Assembly (NCBI GenBank): GCA_029007435.1
Contig: JAQXHU010000036.1
Span: forward strand, 1-46,009
Direction: 5' to 3'
Length of the DNA: 46,009 nt
DNA from: Bacteroidales bacterium
Lineage (GTDB): Bacteria; Bacteroidota; Bacteroidia; Bacteroidales; UBA932
The position numbers and the translations under genes were made by a program. Shown here in pieces: positions 32,107-40,813 of the stretch. Under the pieces are notes generated by a model. The model worked only from the letters and a program-made list of their open reading frames with translations, did not search any database and was not told the origin of the DNA. The first letter of the stretch is position 1. Every line of letters begins with the position of its first letter.

Positions 32107-33081
32107 ATGCTTAAAGTGTTCGGAAAAATATTCAGATCATTAAATATCAGCGGGAGAGATGCGAAAATATTTGTCATCTCTCTCTTGTTGGCTTTTGCGA
32201 TATGGCTGACTCACAATCTGTCGTTGTATTATTCCGAACTCGTCAGGATTCCGGTCACAGCCCAGTGCGACATTCCGGGACATTCCAGGGAGTCCTCCAA
32301 TCAGGCTATAGTGATGGCCCGCTGCCGGGCCGCAGGTTTCAACCATATAAGGTACAGGAGGGCTGAAAAACGCAGGCCTGTATCAGTCCAGTTCAAGTTC
32401 GAGGATATGCACCGGAAAGGTGATGAACTGTATTATGTGACATCTTCCGATTTGGAAAGATACTCAGCCCAGATTTTTGGAGGAGGCAGCAAGCTCGAAG
32501 TCTATGTGTCTGATACATTGGTATTCAGATTTCCGGCGGCAAGCCACAAAACAGTAGCTGTTCAGCCTGTGTATTCAATCAGTTTCAAGCCGCAGTATAT
32601 CAATACGAGTCCATTGAGGCTGATGCCAGATTCAGTGACTGTGTATGGAGAACCTTCACATCTCGCTTCTATTGACAAAGTGTTCACCGAGCCGATGTCC
32701 CTTGACGGTCTTTCGAATTCGGTTCACGGAATGGCCCGGCTTGAGAAAATCAAAGGCGTGAGGATTTCAGATGACGCTGTAAGCTATGCGATGGACGTTT
32801 CGAGATATGTGGAGATAAAGGCCTCTATGCCGGTATACAGCCGGAATGTGCCTAAAGGCAAGAATCTGATAATTTACCCATCCAATGCCGACGTTACCTT
32901 CCGCTGCGTCTTTCCGGTGTCCTCCAATCCTTCTGAAAGAGCAAGGATAGTTATTGATTATCAGAACTTTGAACAGTCATTGAAAGGACAGTGCCTCGCT
33001 TCTGTCGAGTCGCTTCCCGCCGGAGTGATAGACTGGAAAGTGGAGCCTGCAGTTTTTGATTGTCTGGAGAGCGGGAGATGA
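32107..33081 (+). CDS. YbbR-like domain protein, membrane-anchored
   Basis: 324 aa. One N-terminal membrane helix (IFVISLLLAFAIWLTHNLSL) is followed by an extracytoplasmic region with YbbR-type repeats (for example YISFKPQY..LRLMPDSVTVYGEPSHLASI). In other phyla YbbR (CdaR) modulates a diadenylate cyclase; here no such gene is adjacent, so the role is open. It lies 31 nt after yajC, and its stop overlaps the coaE start by 4 nt, placing it in a housekeeping operon. Confidence 0.85.
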   Translation: MLKVFGKIFRSLNISGRDAKIFVISLLLAFAIWLTHNLSLYYSELVRIPVTAQCDIPGHSRESSNQAIVMARCRAAGFNHIRYRRAEKRRPVSVQFKFEDMHRKGDELYYVTSSDLERYSAQIFGGGSKLEVYVSDTLVFRFPAASHKTVAVQPVYSISFKPQYINTSPLRLMPDSVTVYGEPSHLASIDKVFTEPMSLDGLSNSVHGMARLEKIKGVRISDDAVSYAMDVSRYVEIKASMPVYSRNVPKGKNLIIYPSNADVTFRCVFPVSSNPSERARIVIDYQNFEQSLKGQCLASVESLPAGVIDWKVEPAVFDCLESGR

Positions 33082-33680
33082 AAAAGCATACGACGATATT
33101 GATAACCGGAGGAATTGGAGCCGGGAAATCTGAAGTCAGCAGATATCTTATGTCGACAGGGATACCTGTATATGATTCAGATAGCCGGGCAAAAGAATTG
33201 TATAATATTGAGCCACAACTAATTGAATCTCTTGAAGAAGCTTTCGGCACAGTGCTGTATGAAGCAGACGGAAGCTTTGACAGGAAGCATCTTGCGGAAA
33301 TTGTCTTTTCGTCTGAGGCTAATCTGAAAATATGCGAGTCAATTGTGCATCCGGCAGTGCTAAGAGATTTTATAAGTTGGAGAGCCGGCCAGCCTGCTGG
33401 AATTGTGGCAATGGAATCGGCAATTGCGTTGTCCAAGCCGCTTTTTGACGGTTCATATGACCTGTCCATTTATGTTGATGCTGAAGAAAACTTAAGGGTC
33501 AGACGTACCTGTGCACGGGATGGCTCAAATCCGGAAGCGGTACGCAGACGCATTGATAATCAGCCTGATTTCCGAAGCAAAGCTGATTATGTCATAATGA
33601 ATAACGGTAATTTAGAAGAACTTCACAGGAGCATTGGCGCAATTGTGCTCCCGCTGATGATTCAGGAAATAAATAACTAA
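33078..33680 (+). CDS. coaE: Dephospho-CoA kinase
   Basis: 200 aa. It phosphorylates dephospho-CoA to CoA, the last step of CoA synthesis. P-loop ITGGIGAGKSEVSRYL, YDSDSRAKEL and the lid region RVRRTCARDGSNPEAVRRRID match the family. I choose the ATG at 33078, which overlaps the ybbR stop (ATGA), over a TTG at 33060. Confidence 0.94.
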   Translation: MKKHTTILITGGIGAGKSEVSRYLMSTGIPVYDSDSRAKELYNIEPQLIESLEEAFGTVLYEADGSFDRKHLAEIVFSSEANLKICESIVHPAVLRDFISWRAGQPAGIVAMESAIALSKPLFDGSYDLSIYVDAEENLRVRRTCARDGSNPEAVRRRIDNQPDFRSKADYVIMNNGNLEELHRSIGAIVLPLMIQEINN

Positions 33681-33697
33681 AGATTAATTATTTGAGT

Positions 33698-34153
33698 ATG
33701 AAAACAGATCTCACAAGAATTCTTTCTGTAGCAGGTCAGCACGGCCTGTACTATTATCTTGCCCAGGCCCGAACCGGTGCAATCGCAGAGGCGCTTTCCG
33801 ACAAGAAAAGGACTTGTTTCGATATCAAGACCCGCATAACCACACTCGCCGACATCTCGATTTATACCTCAGAGGGTGAGATGAAGCTTAAAGAGGTGTT
33901 CCTCAAGCTGAAAGAAGTGCTCGGGGACAATGACGCTCCTACTTCGAAGGCTTCCGCTGAGGAGCTCAAAGCTCTCTTCCTCAAGGCTGTGCCTGATTAT
34001 GATTCCGACAGGTTTTATGTGTCGCATATGAAAAAAGTAGTAGAGTGGTACAATGAACTCAAGCACTATGCTTCATTTGATTTCGCCGAGCCTGAGGAAA
34101 TGAATGATGAGGCTGATGAGGAATCTGCATCTGAAGACACTGAAAATGCGTGA
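33698..34153 (+). CDS. DUF5606 protein, 151 aa
   Basis: Begins MKTDLTRILSVAGQHGLYYY and has AEALSDKKRTCF and DYDSDRFYVSHMKKVVEWYNEL, a pattern I know from conserved Bacteroidetes proteins annotated DUF5606. It ends in an acidic tail (EEMNDEADEESASEDTENA). Function unknown; soluble. It lies 17 nt after coaE and overlaps rimO by 8 nt. The ATG at 33698 is preferred over a TTG two codons upstream. Confidence 0.85.
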   Translation: MKTDLTRILSVAGQHGLYYYLAQARTGAIAEALSDKKRTCFDIKTRITTLADISIYTSEGEMKLKEVFLKLKEVLGDNDAPTSKASAEELKALFLKAVPDYDSDRFYVSHMKKVVEWYNELKHYASFDFAEPEEMNDEADEESASEDTENA

Positions 34154-35495
34154 CATTTGTTCGCTTCCTGAGCGTAAAACATTGCAGGTCATCACAATGG
34201 GCTGCTCGAAGAACATCGTTGACACTGAGCATCTTCTTGCCCAGGTTGACGGTTCTTTCGATATTGTGCCTGACGGAGAAGACTGCAGGGTGGATTTTCT
34301 GCTTATTAACACCTGCGGGTTTATAGGTGATGCAAAAGAGGAGTCCATCCAGACCATACTTGAAGCTGTTGAACGGAAAAAAAAGGGAGATGTTGGCAAA
34401 ATTCTCGTATTTGGCTGTCTTTCACAACGTTATATGACAGAGATGCCGGAACTGATACCGGAAGTGGACGGATGGTTCGGTGCACGTGACCTTATCCCAG
34501 TTATAAAGGCTCTCGGTTGCCGGGAGAAACCTGGCAAAAGAAGCAGCAGATGCAGGCGTGATTCCCATCTTCCATATGCTTTTCTTAAGATTTCCGAGGG
34601 ATGTGACAGAAGATGTTCATATTGTGCAATTCCGTTCATCAGGGGTCCGCACCGTTCTGTGCCGATTGAGGAACTTGTCAAGGAGGCTGGGGAGCTTGCC
34701 GCTGCAGGAGTCAAGGAACTTGTGCTCATTGCTCAGGACACCACCTATTACGGACTCGATTTATACAAAAGACGTGCACTTGCCGAACTCCTTGAGAGGC
34801 TGTCAGCTATCGAGGCAATACGCAGAATCCGGATACATTATTCTTATCCTGCTGATTTCCCGGAAGATGTGCTTGACCAGATGGCGGACAATCCCAAAGT
34901 CTGCCGCTATATGGACATTCCGCTTCAGCACGTGGCTGATGAAGTCCTGTCCAAAATGCACAGGAACGTGGACGGCACCTGGACCCGTGCTCTCATAAGG
35001 AAGATGCGGGAACGGGTACCCGGAATTGTTCTGAGAACCACAATGATTGTGGGACATCCGGGGGAAGGGGAGAAGGAATTTGAGGAACTCCTTGATTTTG
35101 TCCGCGAGGCCAGGTTCGAACGTCTCGGGGCGTTCACCTATTCCGAGGAAGAAGGCACCTACGGGGCAGAACACTTTGATGATTCAGTCCCAGAAGAGGA
35201 AAAAGCAGCCCGCCTGTCAAGATTGATGGAAGTGCAGAAAGAAATCTCCTATGCTTTCAATGAATCCCGTATAGGAACGGAAATTGCTGTGCTGGTGGAT
35301 ACTTTCAATGACGGTATTCTTGTGTGCAGAAGTGAATTCGAAAGCCCTGATGTCGATGGCGAGATATTGGTGAAGTACCAGCCTGGGATTATGAAATTGC
35401 CCGCTGATGAAATGGTCGGGAAGTTTATCCGGGTGAAAGTGATTTCTGCCGATGAGTATGATCTTGTCGCTGATTTTATTGAAATAGAGCAATAA
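34146..35495 (+). CDS. rimO: Ribosomal protein S12 methylthiotransferase RimO
   Basis: 449 aa from the ATG at 34146. It adds a methylthio group to an Asp of ribosomal protein S12. The N-terminal domain carries cluster cysteines C20, C57 and C91 (TMGCSKN, NTCGFI, FGCLSQ). The radical-SAM core has C153-x3-C157-x2-C160 (SEGCDRRCSYCAIPF), and a TRAM domain ends the protein (about 380-449). The open frame reaches back to 34104, but that overlaps DUF5606 with non-conserved sequence. It is followed 15 nt later by a lipoprotein gene. Confidence 0.94.
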   Translation: MRDICSLPERKTLQVITMGCSKNIVDTEHLLAQVDGSFDIVPDGEDCRVDFLLINTCGFIGDAKEESIQTILEAVERKKKGDVGKILVFGCLSQRYMTEMPELIPEVDGWFGARDLIPVIKALGCREKPGKRSSRCRRDSHLPYAFLKISEGCDRRCSYCAIPFIRGPHRSVPIEELVKEAGELAAAGVKELVLIAQDTTYYGLDLYKRRALAELLERLSAIEAIRRIRIHYSYPADFPEDVLDQMADNPKVCRYMDIPLQHVADEVLSKMHRNVDGTWTRALIRKMRERVPGIVLRTTMIVGHPGEGEKEFEELLDFVREARFERLGAFTYSEEEGTYGAEHFDDSVPEEEKAARLSRLMEVQKEISYAFNESRIGTEIAVLVDTFNDGILVCRSEFESPDVDGEILVKYQPGIMKLPADEMVGKFIRVKVISADEYDLVADFIEIEQ

Positions 35496-35510
35496 TTTAA
35501 ATTTTTGAAA

Positions 35511-36443
35511 ATGAAAACTGCGTCTGTCTTTACACTGTTTGGAGCAGTCTGCTGCGCACTTGCGCTCCAGGCCTGCGATCCACAGGCATTCAGTATGAAT
35601 GTCGAAATGCGATACCCGTCTGCTTCCGGACTGAATCTGGATGGAAAAAGTGTCGCGGTGGTTTATCTCCAGAATGAGAAAAGGGACTCAGTTTTCAATG
35701 AGTATCTTGTGAATGGCTTTGCCTCCTTGATTGAGAAAGAATATTTCCGGGGAGAGGAGGCAGTGGCCCTTTACAAGATGGATAAAGATCCGGCCGGTCA
35801 TTATGCCTCATCGGACACTCTGATTAATCTGGTAGTTGACACCGGAAGCGATGTGGTGTTTCTTTTTGATGCTCCGGATTTCGGAGACGTATCAGTGACA
35901 GAAAAGCAGAAAACAAGCAGGGGAGAAGAGTATTATGTAGCCACAGTGCCGGTAAAGATCCGTCTCTACGCTTTTGATTCACTTTCAGGAAGTGATTCTG
36001 TTTCAGTTTGGAACGGCTCACGTAAACTTGCCCGCAATATATCGGCAGACAATAAAGTGACACGTTCGGAAGTGGCTGAAAAAGTGTGGGATGAACTTGC
36101 TTTGCCGGCTGAGCAGCTTGGAAATACCTCAGCCCGCACATTCTCTCCGTCCTGGAAAGAGGAGCAATACACGTTTGTCTATTACGAGTCTCCTGATGCC
36201 TGGATATCCGCTGTCCAAAATGCCAGTGACTACAAGTGGCAGGACGCTATAAAAATTTGGATGACCCTTGTCAACAGCAAGAATTCAGTCAAACGTTCCT
36301 GTGCGGAGTATAATATCGCAACAGCCTGCTATCTGCTCGGTGACAATGAACTTGCCCTTAAATGGCTGGAGCAGTCCGACAAGGACTATCCAATTTCACT
36401 TTCATCCAGTCTCCGCAAGCGGATTAATTCCAGGCTGAATTAA
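35511..36443 (+). CDS. DUF6340-like lipoprotein, 310 aa
   Basis: The lipoprotein signal ends in ALALQAC, with the Cys followed by DPQAFSM. The mature part begins with a domain that includes GKSVAVVYLQNEK and VVFLFDAPDFGDV. The C-terminal third (about 225-310) has tetratricopeptide-like helical pairs (DAIKIWMTLVNSKNS.., ACYLLGDNELALKWLEQSD). It matches the general form of Bacteroidales lipoproteins of the DUF6340 type. Function unknown; likely in the outer membrane facing the periplasm. It ends the seven-gene nusB operon and is convergent with the LytTR gene, with just 5 nt between the stops. Confidence 0.78.
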   Translation: MKTASVFTLFGAVCCALALQACDPQAFSMNVEMRYPSASGLNLDGKSVAVVYLQNEKRDSVFNEYLVNGFASLIEKEYFRGEEAVALYKMDKDPAGHYASSDTLINLVVDTGSDVVFLFDAPDFGDVSVTEKQKTSRGEEYYVATVPVKIRLYAFDSLSGSDSVSVWNGSRKLARNISADNKVTRSEVAEKVWDELALPAEQLGNTSARTFSPSWKEEQYTFVYYESPDAWISAVQNASDYKWQDAIKIWMTLVNSKNSVKRSCAEYNIATACYLLGDNELALKWLEQSDKDYPISLSSSLRKRINSRLN

Positions 36444-36448
36444 ATGTT

Positions 36449-37255
36449 CTATATAAGTTCGGCAAGGTTGTCATAATATCGTTTAGTCACTGGTATGCTT
36501 GTCGACTGAGGAGTGTCGAGATCAGCGAACACCAACCCTTTCTGGTCTTTCCTGAGAATCCGGACGTGCTTTGGGTTGACAATATACGACCTGTGGCATC
36601 TTACGAGAGAATGGAATGAACAGAGTTCTTCAATGCTCTTCATAGAAGACCGCAGCACATACGACATAGTCTTGCCGGTATCATCCATATAATTGATATT
36701 CACATAGTTTTCATCAGCACTAATATAATAAATGGAAGAAACCATAGCTGCGAATTTCAGATTTTTCCTGGAATCGTAGAATCTGATTCTGTCGTCAGGC
36801 TCCCTCTCAGCCTCTTCCGTCTTCTTCCTGCGATATTGAAGCAAAAGGGCTAAATGTATTACAGTGTAAGGGTATATCGAGGTCAGTGCAACCATTGTGA
36901 AAGAATAGGCAACGGCGGGGAAATAAGCAGTTTCCATTCTGCTCATCAACCATATATACAGTCCCATAAACAACGATGTCACAACCACTTCCAATAGGCA
37001 CCAGGCGTAATAGAGGTTTTTGTTGATTTTCCTGCGCAATACATATAGTATGCTTCTGCCGAGGCCGGCACCACCTGCTACAATGCAAGTGAGCATAGTG
37101 ATATGAAAATAGTAGCCGAATCTGCCGATTGGAAGAAAATCCAGACACCAGGCAGGTGTATAAACCAGCATAAAACAAATGAAGAATGCCGGCAATGCAA
37201 TTATATATATAATCTGAGGCGCGAAACGGCTGAATATATCTTTTATTTCATCCAT
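36449..37255 (-). CDS. Membrane-bound LytTR-type DNA-binding regulator
   Basis: 268 aa. Four predicted membrane helices (about 13-33, 48-70, 82-104 and 112-138) are followed by a cytosolic LytTR domain (about 165-268) with ISADENYVNINYM, SLVRCHRSYIVNP and PVTKRYYDNLAELI. It lacks a receiver domain, so it seems to act alone as a membrane-sensing regulator. LytTR proteins bind direct repeats about two helical turns apart; three such repeats lie upstream (37325-37376) in the region shared with the divergent GDSL gene. It may regulate itself and that gene. Confidence 0.87.
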   Translation of the reverse strand: MDEIKDIFSRFAPQIIYIIALPAFFICFMLVYTPAWCLDFLPIGRFGYYFHITMLTCIVAGGAGLGRSILYVLRRKINKNLYYAWCLLEVVVTSLFMGLYIWLMSRMETAYFPAVAYSFTMVALTSIYPYTVIHLALLLQYRRKKTEEAEREPDDRIRFYDSRKNLKFAAMVSSIYYISADENYVNINYMDDTGKTMSYVLRSSMKSIEELCSFHSLVRCHRSYIVNPKHVRILRKDQKGLVFADLDTPQSTSIPVTKRYYDNLAELI

Positions 37256-37324
37256 ATAATGTGTCTTTTCTTAAATTCTGTAATCACAATATTGTTGTGA
37301 CGAATGCAAATATAGTATAAATTA

Positions 37325-37376
37325 GTCACTATATTACACTATTTGTCACTATTTGATGCATTTTGTCAATATTTTG
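37325..37376. promoter_or_regulatory. Three direct repeats with 20-bp period, possible LytTR sites
   Basis: GTCACTATAT (37325), GTCACTATTT (37345) and GTCAATATTT (37365) repeat at exactly 20-bp intervals between the divergent LytTR and GDSL genes. The period of about two helical turns is the spacing expected for LytTR dimer sites. Confidence 0.55.
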
Positions 37377-37418
37377 CATTTGTAATGGAATTCTTTTTCC
37401 CGGCCGGTGACGAGTCTA

Positions 37419-37426
37419 TACATTTG
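37419..37426 (+). promoter_or_regulatory. Promoter -7 box of the GDSL gene
   Basis: TACATTTG matches TAnnTTTG. It lies 54 nt before the ATG at 37481 and about 45 nt after the last LytTR-like repeat, consistent with an activated promoter lacking a good -33 box. Confidence 0.45.
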
Positions 37427-37480
37427 CAATGAAAACTTGCAGCACTGGTTCGCTGCATATAGACAATGGAGGAAACGAGT

Positions 37481-38191
37481 ATGAAACTTTTTGAAAACAG
37501 AACAATTGTTTCTTTTGGTGATTCTGTTATGAAAGGTATTGTGACAGAGAAGGATATGGATTCACAGGAGGTGCAGTCAAGATATGTTATCACGGAATAT
37601 GCATTCACTTCACTATGCGCAAAACGTCTAGGCGCTAAAATTTCCAACTATGGACGTTTCGGCAATACTGTACGCAGGGGACTGAGAGATGTCCAAAGAT
37701 ATTACAGCCAGATGAAGGCGGCTCAATATGCTCTCCTTGAATTCGGAGGTAATGATTCAAACCACGACTGGAAAGCCATCTCTGAGAATCCTGAAGGGGA
37801 GTTCAAGCCAGAAACCACCCTTGAAACTTTCCGTTCCTGTTACAGTGAGATGATAGACTTAGTGAAATCTTCCGGGTGCTCACCTGTCATTCTCTCCCTG
37901 CCGCCTGTTGAGCCTGACAGATTCTTTAAAAATTTGTGCAGAGGTTTTTGCCGCAGACAAGTTCAGAATGTTCTCAGATGGCTTGGAGGCAATGTGAATC
38001 CCATCTCAAACTGGCACGAGATGTATAATCTTGAACTGTACAGAATTGCATCAGAACATAACATTCCTGTTATCGACATCACATCGTGCTTTCTTTCCAG
38101 GAGGGACTATGCGGAATATCTTTGTGACGATGGGATGCATCCTAATGAAAGAGGTCACCGGCTGATTGCCGATGTTCTCATATCGTGTTGA
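37481..38191 (+). CDS. SGNH/GDSL-family hydrolase, 236 aa
   Basis: Block I FGDSVMKG carries the nucleophile Ser; block III reads LEFGGNDSNHDW; block V reads DGMHPNERGHRL with Asp and His. This is the complete set of an SGNH esterase/lipase. No signal peptide is seen, so it is probably cytosolic; the substrate (acyl ester or sugar acetyl group) cannot be predicted. I prefer the ATG at 37481 because a GGAGGAAAC ribosome-binding site lies just before it; an ATG at 37466 would place that site inside the gene. A strong terminator follows (38244-38277). Confidence 0.85.
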   Translation: MKLFENRTIVSFGDSVMKGIVTEKDMDSQEVQSRYVITEYAFTSLCAKRLGAKISNYGRFGNTVRRGLRDVQRYYSQMKAAQYALLEFGGNDSNHDWKAISENPEGEFKPETTLETFRSCYSEMIDLVKSSGCSPVILSLPPVEPDRFFKNLCRGFCRRQVQNVLRWLGGNVNPISNWHEMYNLELYRIASEHNIPVIDITSCFLSRRDYAEYLCDDGMHPNERGHRLIADVLISC

Positions 38192-38243
38192 AATGAAATT
38201 TTTTGATTCGGAGTAACTATCTACTCAATAACCCATTATTATT

Positions 38244-38277
38244 ACAGCCCGTCCGTAATGTCTTACGCACGGGCTGT
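38244..38277. terminator. Strong bidirectional terminator hairpin
   Basis: Outer arms ACAGCCCGT (38244-38252) and ACGGGCTGT (38269-38277) enclose, after one C/C mismatch, inner arms CGTAA and TTACG with a TGTC loop. It lies between the convergent ends of the GDSL gene and glpC. Confidence 0.8.
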
Positions 38278-38306
38278 CTTGTGGTTGATTGATTATTAAT
38301 GCCTGT

Positions 38307-39539
38307 TCAGGCGTTTAGTTTGGTTGTCTCTTCAATATCGAGTGCCTCAGCAAGAACACTTATAGGATTCTTTACTGTATATCCGGTTGACATCTCGATT
38401 TGCCATTTGCAGGTCTCACAGTCACAGGCCACAAAGTCAGGAGCGATCCTGCCAATCTGCTCGAACAATGGGGCTCCGATAGCTTGTGAATTGTCATAGT
38501 TCTCTTTCTTGAATCCGTAAGTGCCTGATATTCCGCAACAATTGCTGTCAAGCAAAGTGAACTCCACACCTGGAATCATTTTAAGAAGCGAAGTAGAGAA
38601 TACGCCCCAACCAAGTTTCTCAAGATGGCAAGGGGTATGATATGCAATTTTTGCTTTATAATCTTTCTTGAATGCAAGTTTCACCTTTCCTGAATCCATA
38701 AGGCCAAATATGAACTTTGTGGCGAGAGAGAGGCTGTCACGGACAGCAGTGTTGTCCACTTTCAGGAGTTCAGGGTATTCATCACGCATTGTGAGTACAC
38801 ACGTTGACGATGTGGTGAGCACCGGAAGACCTTTTTCCACCGCTTTGCCGAGAACCTCGACATTGTGCATTGCATTTTTTTTGGCCTTGCCTGACATTCC
38901 ATTGGCTATCAATGCCACACCGCAGCATTTTTCCTTGTCAAGCAGATTTACACCGAATCCCAATGCGTTCATCACGGTAACGAAATCACGGCCCAGCTGA
39001 GGGTAATTGTAATTCACATAACAGCCGTGGAAATATGCGACTTGCTTCTTGAAGTATTTCTGTTTTTCTGCAGCCTTTTTATTGAACCAGGATTCAAACT
39101 TCTCTCCGGAATATTTCGGGAAAGTCCGCCTGTGATCTATTCCGAGAACACCATCAAGAACTGCTTTCACGGGTTTGAGGGGGAGAACTCCGTTCACTAT
39201 CGGTGCAAACGGGGTTGCGAGTGTACCCATAAAATCTGTGCTGGCAAGCATCATATCCCTCAGTTTCGGACTGTGCTGGCTGTAGTTGATGCGGGCTTCC
39301 TGAATCATATCAGAGATTTTCACTCCTGAAGGACAGGCCACATCGCAGCGCTTGCAGTTAAGACAGTATTTCAGTGCCTCATCGAAGAAATAATTGTTCT
39401 TTATACGGAGTCTTTCTCCATCAGGGCCGGCCTGTTTCGGTCCCGGATATGCCGGATTCACAGGAACAACCGGACAGTAAACCGTGCAGATAGTACATTT
39501 GATGCACTGTTCGAAATTGTCAGTATTCTGGTTTTTCAT
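38307..39539 (-). CDS. glpC: Anaerobic glycerol-3-phosphate dehydrogenase subunit C
   Basis: 410 aa. It is the iron-sulfur, membrane-associating subunit that passes electrons from GlpAB to the quinone pool. Two ferredoxin-type cysteine motifs occur near the N-terminus (CIKCTICTVYC and CLNCKRCDVACPSG), and two CCG-type domains follow (CYVNYNYPQ..EKCCGVALI, and YHTPCHLEKLG..SNCCGISGTYGF). It is third in the glpABC run, 12 nt after glpB. Confidence 0.92.
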   Translation of the reverse strand: MKNQNTDNFEQCIKCTICTVYCPVVPVNPAYPGPKQAGPDGERLRIKNNYFFDEALKYCLNCKRCDVACPSGVKISDMIQEARINYSQHSPKLRDMMLASTDFMGTLATPFAPIVNGVLPLKPVKAVLDGVLGIDHRRTFPKYSGEKFESWFNKKAAEKQKYFKKQVAYFHGCYVNYNYPQLGRDFVTVMNALGFGVNLLDKEKCCGVALIANGMSGKAKKNAMHNVEVLGKAVEKGLPVLTTSSTCVLTMRDEYPELLKVDNTAVRDSLSLATKFIFGLMDSGKVKLAFKKDYKAKIAYHTPCHLEKLGWGVFSTSLLKMIPGVEFTLLDSNCCGISGTYGFKKENYDNSQAIGAPLFEQIGRIAPDFVACDCETCKWQIEMSTGYTVKNPISVLAEALDIEETTKLNA

Positions 39540-39551
39540 CTTTTCTGTAAA

Positions 39552-40799
39552 TTAACGGCCTAATATTGAATCAGATATGCACAAGGCTGTAGTGAGCGCC
39601 ACTCCGGAACCGCTTCCTTCCAGAAGCGGGTTGAATCCGCCTAAAATCGAGCCGGCAACATATAGATTGGTTATGGTACGCCCGTCTTTCCGAGCTCTGA
39701 ATTTTTCATCAGTCTTGACTCCGAACCCTATGTATTTCTGGGCTTTGAAGAAATCCGGATTGAACCAGTTCTCACGCTCTTTGCAATAATCAACATCAAG
39801 ACCGCAGACCGGTTCTGTCACTTCATTATAGTCAGCGATAAGGCCGTGGCCGAAATAACTTCCTGAAGCAAGTACATAATTGTCCGCCGTCAATGTAATA
39901 TCGCCAAGATTCTCTGTCACAACCTCTTTAACCTCTCCGTCTATGATTTCTGCTCTTACCGCTTTATCTCCCATCAGGAATACACCGCCCATCTCCTCAA
40001 ATGACCTTTTCAGTTTCATCTGGGTCCTGATGCCTGGTACAGACGGAGGCAAAGTGCCTACAAAACAGATTTTTGCCGGTGCATTTCGCCTGATGCCGAT
40101 AACGTCCTCGTCTGAATTCAGGCCAAACACCGCCGGCAGTACGATAATGTCATCATCATCGTATTTTTTGTTGATCTCCAACATAAATGCCGACCTTGCA
40201 GTTTCCCTGCTCATCAATTTTGCGATGTTGGAGGAACGCATTTCGCTCGGATTGTTGCGCACTCTGTCAATCTCAGGTGTCATAACGCTTGCGATTCTGC
40301 ATCTGATACCTTGTTTTTCGAATGCTTCAGCAATGAATGAAGTGTTGAAGTCAAGAAAGCCTTCAATATTGATTATCAATGCGCTGTTTCCAATTTTCTC
40401 TTCATTGGAATTGATGAACGTAATGTCGTCAAGTGCCAGCCAGGCCTGTTTCGGCTTTCCGCTTGCTGAAATAATCCATCCGTTCTCCTTACCGCCGCCT
40501 GTTGTTTTCACACCGCAGTCAGCAAGAAGAGTGACAGCCTCTGAAGCATATTTTTCCAGATTACCGCATCCAATGAGCCTGTACGGATGATTATCCGGCA
40601 GACTGTCAATGGCTTCAAAAGGAGATGTGACCGGTGTACCGTCAGGCAATCTTGAAAGCAGGCCGAAACCTCCGGAGAAAAAATGCATTGCATTCTGTCC
40701 GGCAGACACAATGGCACATCTTTTTCCGGCTTTCTGAAGTTTCAGACCGCAGACAAGTCCAGAAAGACCGCCACCTATAATAACTGTATCGAATCTCAT
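39552..40799 (-). CDS. glpB: Anaerobic glycerol-3-phosphate dehydrogenase subunit B
   Basis: 415 aa. The N-terminal dinucleotide fold VIIGGGLSGLVCGLKLQKAG binds FAD or FMN; the C-terminal NLYVAGSILGGFNPLLEGSG matches the GlpB family and the related succinate dehydrogenase/fumarate reductase flavoproteins. It forms the catalytic dimer with GlpA. It starts 14 nt after the glpA stop. Confidence 0.9.
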   Translation of the reverse strand: MRFDTVIIGGGLSGLVCGLKLQKAGKRCAIVSAGQNAMHFFSGGFGLLSRLPDGTPVTSPFEAIDSLPDNHPYRLIGCGNLEKYASEAVTLLADCGVKTTGGGKENGWIISASGKPKQAWLALDDITFINSNEEKIGNSALIINIEGFLDFNTSFIAEAFEKQGIRCRIASVMTPEIDRVRNNPSEMRSSNIAKLMSRETARSAFMLEINKKYDDDDIIVLPAVFGLNSDEDVIGIRRNAPAKICFVGTLPPSVPGIRTQMKLKRSFEEMGGVFLMGDKAVRAEIIDGEVKEVVTENLGDITLTADNYVLASGSYFGHGLIADYNEVTEPVCGLDVDYCKERENWFNPDFFKAQKYIGFGVKTDEKFRARKDGRTITNLYVAGSILGGFNPLLEGSGSGVALTTALCISDSILGR

Positions 40800-40813
40800 A
40801 ATATAATATCGAA

